Source of the DNA: Adhaeribacter swui | Lineage (GTDB): Bacteria; Bacteroidota; Bacteroidia; Cytophagales; Hymenobacteraceae | Direction: 5' to 3' | DNA: 64,000 nucleotides | Assembly (NCBI RefSeq): GCF_014217805.1 | Contig: NZ_CP055156.1 | Coordinates: forward strand, 4,036,585 to 4,100,584 | Shown: positions 22,320 through 32,249 of the stretch, one piece after another | How positions within the stretch are numbered: position 1 is the first letter of the stretch | Layout of the letters: every line of letters starts with the position of its first letter | The notes under the pieces: model-generated | Told to the model about the DNA's origin: nothing | Databases searched by the model: none | What the model saw: the letters and a program-made list of their open reading frames with translations, nothing else | Position numbers and translations under genes: made by a program

Positions 22320-23713
22320 TGGCATACTTCAGTAATACCAATTTAAAAAACAAGTGGGTTCCCCGGTTTGCACCGAATGATACCGGCGAAATTGATGAGC
22401 CGGATTTACAGGAGTTTACCACAGATATGGTGGACTCTTTCGTGAATAAAAATGACGTGCCAGTGGGTGATGCAGTGGCCTTATACAGCGAATCATTTCC
22501 GAAAGCCGCCACCCTTACTTTAAAATACAATCCTACGGCCTTAACGCCTTATTCGCCCAATGGCATCTTTAAAATCCGGGTTTACGCACCAGATGGTACG
22601 TATAAACCGATTTATACCATTGCTGGCAAAGTAATTACCATTACCCAGCCTACTAATTGGACCAAAGCCGAAGTAGATTATTGGGTGGGTAGCCCTACCA
22701 GTAATAATCCTGGTGGGGAGGTAGGCATACCGGCTGAGGATCAGGATTACACGCCAGCTGATCCAACCTGGTGGGGGTTGACTAACGGCACTTTAAAAAT
22801 CCAGATCCGCTTAGCCTTTGATTGGCTAGCGACAAAAATTAAATCAGCCATTTCGGATTTTCAACTGGCCGATACAGCTACAAATAACCGGATTACTTTG
22901 CTTCAGGCAGGACTTACCTGGCGTGGCTCCTGGTACGATGGTATGGTTATCAAGTCTAATGATTTTGTTTACCATAACCAGGTGCTATGGCAATCCAACC
23001 GGAGTACTGATTTTACCAGTAATGCGGAACCATCTGATGCAAATACTTACTTCAAGCGGGCTTTTGCACAATCAACTTCTTTTTCAGCTGCATCCGTTGC
23101 AGAAGTAAATGCGGGCACGGAAACTACAAAAGCTATTACGCCATACACCCTGGCTAATTCTGCTTATATCCGTTTTACAACTTTGCTGAGTGGTTATACC
23201 AAAGCGGCCACAAACCGGGCACTTGCTGTTACTGATTCTTTAATGACGGCCATCGGAGTTTTAGAAAAGAAGGCTGATGATAACGCCGAAGGAATCACTA
23301 CTCTAAACGCTATTACTGGCGTTTTATCGAACCTAGTTACTACAGCCAAAACCAATCTAGTTGCCGCTGTGAACGAGCTGTATAACCTAATTGTCGGAGC
23401 ATACGAATTGCCATTTCAGTTAGATTTGAACCCGGATGTGAATACGACTTCCGGATTAATAGCCATTAAAGGCAAGATCGTTTCTTTAACTGTTGACCCA
23501 ATAAACGGTTTTGATGCTACTACTATTGCGGCTACAAGCTACACGTACGAGTACAAATTAAATTTTGCAGCCACCTGGTCCTCGGCTGCCACAGTTGCAG
23601 CTTTGCAAACGGCTATTGCTACCACCTCCGATACGCAAGTAATGTTAGTCCGGGTTATCAATACCGCGACCACGGTTCCAAATTCTTGTTTAATAACGGT
23701 TAAGAAACGCTAA
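22319..23713 (+). CDS. Putative tail fibre / baseplate-associated protein
   Basis: 464 residues, coupled to the previous gene by TAATG. It has an N-terminal domain, then a repetitive helical region with TSFSAASVAEVNAGTETTKAITPYTLANSAYI, the pattern seen in phage tail fibres and side-tail proteins, and a C-terminal IG-like part. Very low Cys and high Thr/Ala/Asn content fit a virion fibre. Exact role inferred from context with the next gene. Confidence 0.6.
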   Translation: MAYFSNTNLKNKWVPRFAPNDTGEIDEPDLQEFTTDMVDSFVNKNDVPVGDAVALYSESFPKAATLTLKYNPTALTPYSPNGIFKIRVYAPDGTYKPIYTIAGKVITITQPTNWTKAEVDYWVGSPTSNNPGGEVGIPAEDQDYTPADPTWWGLTNGTLKIQIRLAFDWLATKIKSAISDFQLADTATNNRITLLQAGLTWRGSWYDGMVIKSNDFVYHNQVLWQSNRSTDFTSNAEPSDANTYFKRAFAQSTSFSAASVAEVNAGTETTKAITPYTLANSAYIRFTTLLSGYTKAATNRALAVTDSLMTAIGVLEKKADDNAEGITTLNAITGVLSNLVTTAKTNLVAAVNELYNLIVGAYELPFQLDLNPDVNTTSGLIAIKGKIVSLTVDPINGFDATTIAATSYTYEYKLNFAATWSSAATVAALQTAIATTSDTQVMLVRVINTATTVPNSCLITVKKR

Positions 23714-26154
23714 TGCAAGCTATACAAATCCGGGACCATCAAACCGCGAAAGATTGGGTTAACGTAGAAAATTTACTAAGCCTGGAGGCGGCCAAGAACC
23801 ACAAAGTTTCTATTCCGAAAACCGATGGACGCTTAGATACTTTTTTTAACCTGGCTAACGGTTTTGCTATTGCGGTCACGGTAGTTTTAAGAAATGGCCG
23901 ATTACAGATTAATCAAATTAGAACTAACGGGGATAACACCGTTACAGGTTGGACTTTCCAATATAGCGGCACTGATTTAATATTTTCTTTACGCAATAAC
24001 TACGGTACGCTCAGTTCCGGCAGGAAAGGTTGGCAAATACCAGTTAATCTATCAAATAATATAATTTACCGGATTGTATTTGTAAACGTTAGTACGAGTT
24101 CGGCATTTTTTTTAGTAAACAATAAATATTACGCAGCAGTTACCGGTGGTACAGGTTCTTTTACTTCCATTACACCGGTTAGTGAAGGGGTTACCATTGG
24201 TCCGAAATACGACAATTCTGAATACAATGATTGCCTCATTGGTGACCTAGTCTTTTTTAGCCGCTCATTAACAGTGATTGAAGCGGAGTTGTTGCGGTTG
24301 GAAATCAGCAATATTCCTAGCCGTTTTCACACTAACTGTGTTGGTTTTTGGACTTTCAATCACCGGTACGGCCGTAAGGCCTGGGATTCAGTGGAAATGT
24401 TTAATTACGCCAAAGGTGATAGAACTTCAGCTCTTGCTCTAAGCGGCTTTACTTATGGTAATAAATGGGCCATTGAAGGCGATAAGGCAGTTTTTAATAT
24501 CAATAGAAGTGCCATTGTCGAAAACGGACATACAGCCTTTGTTCAACTTATTGGTGCCGCGCCTAAAATAAGTGTAACGGATTGGTTTTTTACGACAATT
24601 ACTTTTACGATTGTTGACAGTTTCGACGGCGACGGTGTTTATTTATCCGGCCAAAACAATTACGACCGGTTTGTTGCTAATTCAGGGTATTATAAAAATG
24701 CTGGTACTTACTCTTATACCACATTAGTACAAAACACGCATAATGCCTTGGCAATGTTTCGCCTGGATTTTATTGCTAATGCTAATAATACTACCGGTTC
24801 TATAAATAACATTGTTGTTAGGACTTGGAACACGTTAACCGCCAACCACGGCGAATTAATTAACTATACCGACGATGAAACCAAAATTTACCTTAATGGG
24901 AGTATTGCTTTAATTTTCGGTTCGGCCGGTAAGGCGGCTAGTACTTTTACTGGTTCTATTGGTGACGGTTCGGCTCAATTTAGTCGGGTAGAGGTTGGTT
25001 TTTCAGCGTATAGAAGTTTTTATTTAACATCATCGGCCAATTATTCAATCATCGCGGGACTGAGCAACCAAAGCGGATTTGGAGCCTATTTACGTTTAAC
25101 CGTTAGCGATACCAACGGAAATGTTCTAGCAACGGTAAACGGCCCAAGTACGGGCGGTATAACCGTACCTATGGCAAAAAAGACCTTAGATTTTGTTTCT
25201 CCGGAAAATGGTAATATAATTTTAACGCTTGCGGGTATTGGTTCCACGGCGGGCACTTATGGCATAACCGACCGAATAGATATTGTCCAGAAAAATCCAG
25301 TAAACTATTCGCAATGGGTAGATTATTACCAGAAAAAACCGGTTTTTCGGTTTGATTCCGAACGAAAAGATTTAATTACCGGCTTACCCGAACCGGTAAA
25401 CGCGCTTAAAATGCTAAATAATAAGCGGGTTTTAATTTCGCCTACCCTTAATAACCTTCCTAGTGGAACGTTAATGTTTGCTTTCTATCTGACTGAAAAC
25501 CCGACTAAGACCGAATATCTTTTCGGGAGTTCCCGGATAGATACCGGAACCGGATATACTGACATTTATTTCGATGCAAACGGTGCATTACTATATGGTA
25601 CAAACCGGGCGAATTTAGCAAGTTGCAATTTAAAAACGGCTAACGGGGTAATTACTAAAGGTTTTAATTTAGTAACTATCGGGCATCAAAATACCCGCGC
25701 CGGTTTTGAAAATGCTGGTGGTTTCAAAGTGGCCGTTAATGGCCGGTACATTCCTTTTACTTTATCATCAGTAATTAATAGTACGGTGTACGGGAACCTT
25801 GTTGCTGATTTGGCAACGGCGCAAGGGTTGGGGTTAAAAATTACGGGTACGTCTTTAGGTGGCGTACAGGCGCACGCGTACAGCAATTATTTTACAAGCG
25901 GCTACTTTATTTACTTCGGTTACTATTCCAATGTGTTAAGCCAAGCCGACAACTTAAAGGCCTTCAGAAACTTACTTTTTAATTTTTCGGGTTTCCGGTT
26001 GGTTTCTGGTTTTACCATGAATCAGTTAAATGCCGGCGTAATTAATGGGAGCGGAACCACGGCCCGCACCCTTAGTTTTCCCGACCATACTGCTGCCGAA
26101 TTAGACCCATTAAACCCGGATTACATTTTAACTCCCATAAATAATTTACGCTAA
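23713..26154 (+). CDS. Large receptor-binding / tail spike protein with LamG-like domains
   Basis: 813 residues, rich in Asn, Thr, Gly and Phe and built of beta-strands. Residues about 45-190 have a concanavalin/LamG look (FAIAVTVVLRNGRLQI ... SSAFFLVNNKYYAAV ... NDCLIGDLVFFSRSLTVIEAELLRL); a second similar sandwich near 620-770 ends FIYFGYYSNVLSQADNLKAFRNLLF. LamG-type domains bind glycans, which fits a host-recognition role. It is coupled by TAATG on both sides. Confident as a virion adhesin-like protein; target unknown. Confidence 0.65.
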   Translation: MQAIQIRDHQTAKDWVNVENLLSLEAAKNHKVSIPKTDGRLDTFFNLANGFAIAVTVVLRNGRLQINQIRTNGDNTVTGWTFQYSGTDLIFSLRNNYGTLSSGRKGWQIPVNLSNNIIYRIVFVNVSTSSAFFLVNNKYYAAVTGGTGSFTSITPVSEGVTIGPKYDNSEYNDCLIGDLVFFSRSLTVIEAELLRLEISNIPSRFHTNCVGFWTFNHRYGRKAWDSVEMFNYAKGDRTSALALSGFTYGNKWAIEGDKAVFNINRSAIVENGHTAFVQLIGAAPKISVTDWFFTTITFTIVDSFDGDGVYLSGQNNYDRFVANSGYYKNAGTYSYTTLVQNTHNALAMFRLDFIANANNTTGSINNIVVRTWNTLTANHGELINYTDDETKIYLNGSIALIFGSAGKAASTFTGSIGDGSAQFSRVEVGFSAYRSFYLTSSANYSIIAGLSNQSGFGAYLRLTVSDTNGNVLATVNGPSTGGITVPMAKKTLDFVSPENGNIILTLAGIGSTAGTYGITDRIDIVQKNPVNYSQWVDYYQKKPVFRFDSERKDLITGLPEPVNALKMLNNKRVLISPTLNNLPSGTLMFAFYLTENPTKTEYLFGSSRIDTGTGYTDIYFDANGALLYGTNRANLASCNLKTANGVITKGFNLVTIGHQNTRAGFENAGGFKVAVNGRYIPFTLSSVINSTVYGNLVADLATAQGLGLKITGTSLGGVQAHAYSNYFTSGYFIYFGYYSNVLSQADNLKAFRNLLFNFSGFRLVSGFTMNQLNAGVINGSGTTARTLSFPDHTAAELDPLNPDYILTPINNLR

Positions 26155-26546
26155 TGCTTTACACTTTCTTATACAAAGGCAAAGATTTTACAGCTCAACT
26201 CGGTGAAAAACCCCGGTATATTCAGGTTGATGATCATACTGGCCCCATCACGCGCTACCAGGTTAAAGATGTGCGGATTGGAATGGATTTAGAGACAATT
26301 GTCGTGGAATACATACCGGTGCTGGTAGATATTTTAGGCGAAATTCGATCGGCTTTCGAAATAAAAACTTTCGTGGCCACGAGCCAGGAGAACTGGCAAT
26401 ATTTCTATGAATATGCCCGAAGTGGGGAGCAGATTGAAAAAATGATTATTAATGGCTTGCTCATTCATTTAGAAGGGGTAACCATGTTCAATCCATATAC
26501 CGGAGAACTAGAATTGCCTTTAGATACCGAGCCTACGACCGAATGA
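26154..26546 (+). CDS. Hypothetical virion-associated protein
   Basis: 130 residues, acidic, coupled to the spike gene by TAATG. Contains LYTFLYKGKDFTAQLGEKPRYIQVDDHTGPITRYQVKDVRI and a helical IRSAFEIKTFVATSQENWQYFYEYARSGEQI. Could be a fibre chaperone or small tail component; no family recognised. Confidence 0.45.
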   Translation: MLYTFLYKGKDFTAQLGEKPRYIQVDDHTGPITRYQVKDVRIGMDLETIVVEYIPVLVDILGEIRSAFEIKTFVATSQENWQYFYEYARSGEQIEKMIINGLLIHLEGVTMFNPYTGELELPLDTEPTTE

Positions 26547-26609
26547 TACCTCCCCGAGAATTGCCAGTTAATTAAATTCTTTTTTCTAACCCTAAACCTT
26601 AATCAATCC

Positions 26610-27593
26610 ATGTCCGAAACACCAGAAGTGATTCAGTCCACCACTTCCCCCCAAACTCTTGATGAAATAAAAGCTGCAGCGATGCTGGCAGCTACGAATG
26701 CGCAACAAGCGGCCGTAAATGCTGCTGCTGCCGCTTCCAACGCCGCTCAAGCCATCGCCGATGCCATGGCCCTGCTCAATGGTACTGATAACATGACGCA
26801 ATTCAGTGAAGCGCTTCAGGATTTATCCGAACAGCTTACTAACCTGCCGCCTTTAACCAGAGAATCCCTGCTAATTGACAAAGTAGATAACACGCCGGAT
26901 GCTGCAAAACCTGTTTCAGTAGCGCAGCAATCAGCCTTGGAAGCTAAATCGGATAAGATTAATTCGAAGTATGTAGTTTTAGGAGCTGCCGTAAACGGGG
27001 TGGTGACCATTGCTTGCAATCCGGAAGAGCCTTATGTAAAGTGCACGGTTGGGGCAAATACGGCTATTGTCATTGAAGACATCACCCCGGACCACCGGGG
27101 ATTGTTGAAATTGAAGAAAACCAACGGCAATGAAGTAGTTACTTTTCAAAATGCCTTGCTAGCGCCAGTTGGATTTACGGCTTCTACCGGAGCTGGATCC
27201 ATTGATTTTTATCAGTTTGAACTTGACGAAGATTCCGGCCGCATTTTCGTGTTCCCGGTTCCATTCGGTGCTGTACCCGTAGTAGCGCCCACCAAGTGGT
27301 TACCACCTTTAAACTTTAAAGGAGTTTCCAATGGTACTAATGCCGTAGCATTAACCTGGGAAAAAAGAGCCGGATCCTACCAGGTACACATCTATCGCGC
27401 CACTAAGCCGGATTTCTCCGACCAGGGCACGATTTATCAAAGCAATGGTTCTTCCTACAACGATACCGGCTTTAGTGCTGCGTTCCCGAACGGCACCCTG
27501 GTGGATGGTAAAACTTATTATTACCGCATCAAGACCCGGTCTTACAATGGATTGGATGAGTCAGTGTATGTAAATATTCAGGTAACGGTTTAA
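26610..27593 (+). CDS. Tail protein with C-terminal fibronectin type III domain
   Basis: 327 residues. An Ala-rich helical N-terminus (AAMLAATNAQQAAVNAAAAASNAAQAIADAMALL) probably trimerises. A middle beta domain (VNGVVTIACNPEEPYVKCTVGANTAIVIEDI) follows, and the last 95 residues are a fibronectin III fold with LNFKGVSNGTNAVALTWEKRAGSYQVHIYRATKPDF and a YYYRIKTRSYNG ending. FN3 domains are common on phage tail proteins and often bind surface glycans. Confidence 0.65.
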   Translation: MSETPEVIQSTTSPQTLDEIKAAAMLAATNAQQAAVNAAAAASNAAQAIADAMALLNGTDNMTQFSEALQDLSEQLTNLPPLTRESLLIDKVDNTPDAAKPVSVAQQSALEAKSDKINSKYVVLGAAVNGVVTIACNPEEPYVKCTVGANTAIVIEDITPDHRGLLKLKKTNGNEVVTFQNALLAPVGFTASTGAGSIDFYQFELDEDSGRIFVFPVPFGAVPVVAPTKWLPPLNFKGVSNGTNAVALTWEKRAGSYQVHIYRATKPDFSDQGTIYQSNGSSYNDTGFSAAFPNGTLVDGKTYYYRIKTRSYNGLDESVYVNIQVTV

Positions 27594-27596
27594 GCG

Positions 27597-29396
27597 ATGC
27601 GGGCTATATTATTAGGAAATATATTGCAGGGCAAGCGCAGTATTTCGGGATTTAAGGGGCGTTTAAATACGCCCCCAACCGCTGCGTTTCATGCCAGCCC
27701 GTTAACCGGACCTGTTCCCTTAACGGTGACTTTCGACGCTACTGATAGCTTTGATCCGGATATTAATGATTTCGTGGATGCTTACATGTGGGATTTTGGC
27801 GACGGCAGCACGGCCGTGGTTACTGGTCCGATTGTTACGCATACTTACTCTACTGCTGGTGTAAAGACCGCAACACTTAAAGTGCGGGACAAGTGGCACG
27901 TAGAAAGCACCGCTGATACTGAGTACATCACCGTGGGAACGGTGACACCACCGGAGCCGACTACGTTTAAGACTTCGTTCTGGAATTACGATGCTTTATT
28001 AAAAAACCGGGCTTTGTATCACAACACGCTCACCGGTAAGGCTAATCGCCAAGACATCGTAAAAGCTGTGAGCGATATTACCGCCGAAATTGCTTCACGC
28101 GGTATCCTGACGGCTAAACCAATAGGCATTGCTCCGAAGCCAAGTTCTTATTCGTACACGTTAAACGGTACCTCAGTTACCCGGCCTCTGGTTTTACCGG
28201 CTGGTGCAACTGCCAACGATTACGTGGCTTTGGGAATGTACTGGTGGCCGGATTCTAACAAAACCGATGGCTTGCCTTACATCCGGAAAGATGGCCAGAC
28301 AAATCCGGAAGCTAGTGCCATGCCGGACCATAAAAAACTCCGCAATGTTTGTGAGCAAATTGAGTTGCTGGGTATAGCGCACTTCTTCTCCAATGATCCG
28401 GCGAAGCAAAAAGAATACGCCGAAAAAGCCGCAGCATTGTTGCGGGCCTTCTTTGTAACGCCAGCTACCCGCATGAACCCAAGCTTTAAGTACGTGCAAG
28501 TAATGAAGGGCCATAACAATAATATGGGCACCGAATACGGTTTGGTGGATCTGGAGTACATGCCGGATTTAATCCAAGGTTTCCAGTTGCTCCGTGGCCA
28601 GGTTGGGTTTGATCTGGAGGTGGAATCGGGGTTTGTGCAATGGCTGCGCGATGCCTGGATCTGGTTAACTAAGACCTGGACGAGCACGCCGGCTGATGGC
28701 ACCACGGACTATTATCACTGGCTCATGCTTACCAATATGCGGAAACTTTACCAGAATATCCGGTCGGCTTACGAAGTACAAATTCTTACATTCAGTTTGG
28801 CTTTAGGAGAAAGAACCTGGGCCATTAACCGCATTAATGACGTTATCAAAGATAAAGGTACTACTAAAGGGGTGCTGTCGCGGGTTGTAATGGGCGCCGA
28901 CTACGTGACTAAAGCGGGCGAGATCAAACAAAAGGATAATTCTTCGCCCTCCGTAACCGTTAAGGCTGGCTCGTTGTTTCCGGAAGTAAAACGCACCAAA
29001 CCGTGTACGTATTCGGCTAAAGGCCTGGAAGCCCTGGTGAATCTAACCTTAGTAGCCGAGCACTTGGGTATCGATATGTGGAATTACGTTTCCCCGAGTG
29101 GCTCTAGCATGAAAAAGGCGGCGGAGTCATTGTTGTACTATGCGGCCAATCCAACCCAATGGCCCGTAAAGTCATGGGAGGATTACGCCTACTACAAAAA
29201 TTACATTTACGCCCGCCATACCATGCGCAAAATTTCAGGTGGTTTCCCGGGCGATGCGACGCTGCAAGCAAAGATTCAAACCTACTTAACTGGCCTGAAT
29301 ACTAAATTAGGTACCACCAGCGATCAGTCGGAAGCAGGGTACCGGGCCGGAAAAGACTGGTTTATGTTGTACCAAAAAATAGGTTATACGTACTAG
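27597..29396 (+). CDS. PKD plus alginate-lyase-fold virion protein (putative depolymerase)
   Basis: 599 residues. Residues about 28-113 are a PKD domain (VTFDATDSFDPDINDFVDAYMWDFGDG). From about 125 an alginate-lyase (PL5-like alpha/alpha toroid) domain follows with YWWPD (215-219), PYIRKDGQTNPE (227-238) and TRMNPSFKYVQ (291-301). The Asn-His pair that usually precedes YDVQ is missing: the corresponding region (379-395) reads TNMRKLYQNIRSAYEVQ. It may degrade or merely bind host exopolysaccharide. It ends the fibre block and is followed by a terminator. Confidence 0.75.
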   Translation: MRAILLGNILQGKRSISGFKGRLNTPPTAAFHASPLTGPVPLTVTFDATDSFDPDINDFVDAYMWDFGDGSTAVVTGPIVTHTYSTAGVKTATLKVRDKWHVESTADTEYITVGTVTPPEPTTFKTSFWNYDALLKNRALYHNTLTGKANRQDIVKAVSDITAEIASRGILTAKPIGIAPKPSSYSYTLNGTSVTRPLVLPAGATANDYVALGMYWWPDSNKTDGLPYIRKDGQTNPEASAMPDHKKLRNVCEQIELLGIAHFFSNDPAKQKEYAEKAAALLRAFFVTPATRMNPSFKYVQVMKGHNNNMGTEYGLVDLEYMPDLIQGFQLLRGQVGFDLEVESGFVQWLRDAWIWLTKTWTSTPADGTTDYYHWLMLTNMRKLYQNIRSAYEVQILTFSLALGERTWAINRINDVIKDKGTTKGVLSRVVMGADYVTKAGEIKQKDNSSPSVTVKAGSLFPEVKRTKPCTYSAKGLEALVNLTLVAEHLGIDMWNYVSPSGSSMKKAAESLLYYAANPTQWPVKSWEDYAYYKNYIYARHTMRKISGGFPGDATLQAKIQTYLTGLNTKLGTTSDQSEAGYRAGKDWFMLYQKIGYTY

Positions 29397-29420
29397 AGCT
29401 TGACTTTAATTATTTGCCTT

Positions 29421-29453
29421 TAAAACACCTCTCTTTGGGAGGTGTTTTTTTTT
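29421..29453 (+). terminator. Terminator after the fibre/depolymerase block
   Basis: A 9-bp stem AAACACCTC with its complement around a short loop, followed by nine T residues. The next late promoter begins directly in the T run. Confidence 0.88.
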
Positions 29454-29488
29454 GTCCTTTCCATGGTGCTTCCCTGACCTAATCTTTG
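29454..29488 (+). promoter_or_regulatory. Late-type bipartite promoter, copy 3
   Basis: GTCCTTTCC (29454-29462) and TAATCTTTG (29480-29488), 26 nt apart, 20 nt before the head-protease gene. Confidence 0.7.
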
Positions 29489-29508
29489 CATCGAACAATT
29501 AAGTAACG

Positions 29509-30861
29509 ATGCAAGTCAACCGCATACTTTCTGCTGTCCTATCTCAAGCCTGGCTGATAGATCCCATCGCCGCCGAAGGGCTGCTGCCTATAGTAGTAAA
29601 CATGCTCAAGCAGGGTGCTCCGGCTCAGCTGGGTGAGGAGCCAGAAGAAAGTGAGAGTACCAAGCCTTATGCCCTGGCTTTTGTAAACGGCGTTTCCGTG
29701 GATGCGAAAGCCAGTACCATGATGAGTTACAGTAGCTACGATGACGCGCCGGCCGGATCCATTGCGGTAACGACCGTTTCCGGCACCATGATGCGCAACG
29801 ACTACTGCGGCTCGCCTGGTACCAATACCTTGGGCCAGCGCATTAAAGAAGCTGATGCGCATCCGAATATTGGCGCTCACCTGGTACGCTTTAATACGCC
29901 GGGAGGTACCGTGGACGGTACCGAAGCTTTTGCTTCTATCATCGGGCAAACGCAAAAACCGCTCGTAGCATTCGCTGAATCCATGTGTTCGGCGGGTTAT
30001 TGGGCCGGATCTGGCGCTAACCTGATTGTGGCCGCTGGTAAAACGGCCGGTGTGGGCAGCATTGGCACCATGATCAGCCTGGCCAGCTTTGATAAATATT
30101 ACAAAGAAATCGGCATCGAAGTCCATAATATCCGGGCCACCAAGTCTCGAGATAAAAACCAGGGCTATTACGAGGCCATGGAAGGCAAATACGAAAAGCT
30201 CCGGACCGAAAGCCTGGATCCCATCAATGAAGCTTTCCTGAGCTCCGTGCAAGAAAACCGGGAAGGCAAATTAAATCTTAAAAAAGAAGACGTCCTGACG
30301 GGCAAAGTTTATTACGGTCAAAGTATCGTGGATGTCGGCTTAGCCGATGAAATCGGAAACTTTGATTACGCGGTTCGCCGGGCGCAGGAACTCGCCCAGG
30401 ACCATTCCTCCAGCAACCAAACCTCCATCCATAACCAAGAAATGAGCATTTTTTCTAAAAACAAATTTCCGAAGCTGAGTGCTTTAGCCGGCAAAAAATC
30501 GGAAGAAATCACCGCCGAAGACATTCAGGCCGTGAACGAAGAGCTAACCGCAGCTGGTATTGAAAACGCGGGTGTTATCTCGGCCGCGCAGTTAACTGCT
30601 TTTGAAGCAGCTGAAAAGGATGTTACCCGGTTAACCGCCGAGAACAAGACTTTAACCACTGCTAATACCAAATTGACTACTGATTTGGAAGCGGCCAATA
30701 AAGAAGTTACCCGTTTAGGTGCCTTGGATGGCGCTACTCCAACTGGAACACCGAAAGCTGGTAACGAAATGGGCGAAGAGTCAGCCGATGATGAAAATCA
30801 GAAGTTGATTGATGCTTTACCGCACAACCAGGCTTTAGCCGGTAACCCGCTTTTTAACTAG
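29509..30861 (+). CDS. S49-family prohead protease with scaffold-like C-terminus
   Basis: 450 residues. Residues about 80-300 are an S49 (SppA/phage protein C) serine protease: IAVTTVSGTMMRND, HLVRFNTPGGTV, AFAESMCSAGYWAGSGA (nucleophile Ser region) and GVGSIGTMISLASFDKYYKEIGI. The remaining 140 are helical, acidic and Glu/Thr-rich (LTAFEAAEKDVTRLTAENKTLTTANTKL), like a scaffolding protein. An internal ATG at 30442 (MSIFSKNKFPKL) could start a separate scaffold, as in lambda C/Nu3. It cleaves head proteins during capsid maturation. Confidence 0.82.
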   Translation: MQVNRILSAVLSQAWLIDPIAAEGLLPIVVNMLKQGAPAQLGEEPEESESTKPYALAFVNGVSVDAKASTMMSYSSYDDAPAGSIAVTTVSGTMMRNDYCGSPGTNTLGQRIKEADAHPNIGAHLVRFNTPGGTVDGTEAFASIIGQTQKPLVAFAESMCSAGYWAGSGANLIVAAGKTAGVGSIGTMISLASFDKYYKEIGIEVHNIRATKSRDKNQGYYEAMEGKYEKLRTESLDPINEAFLSSVQENREGKLNLKKEDVLTGKVYYGQSIVDVGLADEIGNFDYAVRRAQELAQDHSSSNQTSIHNQEMSIFSKNKFPKLSALAGKKSEEITAEDIQAVNEELTAAGIENAGVISAAQLTAFEAAEKDVTRLTAENKTLTTANTKLTTDLEAANKEVTRLGALDGATPTGTPKAGNEMGEESADDENQKLIDALPHNQALAGNPLFN

Positions 30862-30911
30862 AACAAACCAACCAACTATTAAAACAATTAATCACCCTTC
30901 ATCTAGCAAAA

Positions 30912-31862
30912 ATGAATATTGCAGACATTAAAGCCGAGTTCGGGGCATACTACCTGAATAACGGTCAGAACTTAGCTCGTTTGTTTAAGTTGCTGAACAT
31001 TACTTCTGTTACCGATTCGGTTTTAACGCCAATCAAAACAGATGAAACAGTATGGCAGGCTTCAAAAGCTTCTATAGGCCGGGTTTTACAACCATTCCAG
31101 AAGGCTTGGACGCCGATTGGTCAAGCGGAATTTAAGCCGTTGAGCATTCAACAGTTTAAAATGAAGATTGACTCGCAGGAGTATCCGGATGATCTGGAAG
31201 CTTCCTGGTTAGGTTTCTTAGCCGGCGAAGGCATCGATCGGAAATCATGGCCATTTGTCCGCTGGTTCGTGGAAACTTTATTAATTCCGCAAGCAGCCGA
31301 GGATTACGAGTTAAATGAGGTATTTAAAGGCGTTCGCGTGGAGCCGACTGCCGGCACCGCTGGTGCTGCAGGTACTTCGATGAACGGTTTACGGAAAGCC
31401 ATCAATGATAACATTACGGCTGGCCGGATCACGCCGATTGTTACCGGTGCGCTATCTTCCGATAACAAAACCTTAGTGGAGCAATTCGAAACTTTTGTGG
31501 ATGCCATTAACCTGCGTTACCAGCACATCCCCATGCAGTTGTGCGTGCAGCCATCGGTGGAGCGTCGCTTTCACCGGGGATACCGGGCTTTGTACGGTAA
31601 AGATACCGATTATAAAGGTTCTAACGGTTCCGTGGACTTCTCCAACATTACCATTATTGGTTTACCGTCGATGATTGGTTCTAATAAAATCTGGTGTACA
31701 CCGAAAGGCAATGCCATTCACATGGGCAAGCGCACCCAGAATAAGAATTCCGTGCAGATTGAAAACGTAGATCGTTTGATCAAAATGTACTCTGACTGGA
31801 GCTCCGGAGTTGGTTTTATCCTGCCGGAAGTTGTGTTTACCAACGATCAGGATCTGACCTAG
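30912..31862 (+). CDS. Putative major capsid protein
   Basis: 316 residues, placed directly after the protease/scaffold gene where the major capsid gene normally lies. It has a helical N-terminus (IADIKAEFGAYYLNNGQNLARLFKLL), an Ala/Gly-rich loop at about 150-162, and a strand-rich C-terminal half with YQHIPMQLCVQPSVERRFHRGYRALYG. This fits an HK97-fold coat protein of the Bacteroidota siphovirus type, though no short motif proves it. Confidence 0.65.
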   Translation: MNIADIKAEFGAYYLNNGQNLARLFKLLNITSVTDSVLTPIKTDETVWQASKASIGRVLQPFQKAWTPIGQAEFKPLSIQQFKMKIDSQEYPDDLEASWLGFLAGEGIDRKSWPFVRWFVETLLIPQAAEDYELNEVFKGVRVEPTAGTAGAAGTSMNGLRKAINDNITAGRITPIVTGALSSDNKTLVEQFETFVDAINLRYQHIPMQLCVQPSVERRFHRGYRALYGKDTDYKGSNGSVDFSNITIIGLPSMIGSNKIWCTPKGNAIHMGKRTQNKNSVQIENVDRLIKMYSDWSSGVGFILPEVVFTNDQDLT

Positions 31863-31910
31863 TCAGATCCTTTACTCATGTTTCATATTTAAAATAAGGA
31901 GAAAATAAAA

Positions 31911-32219
31911 GTGGATAATACCCAACTAACTCCGGAGCAAGAATTAGAAATTCTCCGGAAAAGAAATGCTGAACTGGAGGCCCAGCAAGCCGAGAAGGAT
32001 CAGATCATCGCGGAGCAGCTGGAGCAATTAGATTTAGCCGAAGCGCAAAAAGGCAATACTTTGCCCGTTGTAGCTCACGACAAAAAGAAATACCAGTTGC
32101 TGGCTGCTAAATTTCAGTTTGCTGGCCAGGAGTACAAAGCCGAAGATTTAAAGTCGGATAAAGACCTGGTTAAAAAGTTGATCGAAGCTGGTGCCGGTAT
32201 TCTGCAAGAAATTAAGTAA
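31911..32219 (+). CDS. Hypothetical head-region protein, GTG start with strong Shine-Dalgarno
   Basis: 102 residues starting with GTG at 31911, preceded by AAGGAG about 10 nt upstream, a stronger ribosome-binding site than most genes here have. A coiled-coil first half (EQELEILRKRNAELEAQQAEKDQIIAEQLEQL) leads to a basic domain KKKYQLLAAKFQFAGQEY. Between coat protein and the next structural gene; perhaps a head-decoration protein. Confidence 0.5.
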   Translation: MDNTQLTPEQELEILRKRNAELEAQQAEKDQIIAEQLEQLDLAEAQKGNTLPVVAHDKKKYQLLAAKFQFAGQEYKAEDLKSDKDLVKKLIEAGAGILQEIK

Positions 32220-32249
32220 TCACCATTAAGTAGAAAGGAAACCGAAATA

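Noticed and set aside
29534-29542. GTCCTATCT inside the protease gene, same as the variant box at 21628
   Set aside because: It lies within a coding sequence and lacks a -7-like element at the 25-27 nt spacing; treated as chance.
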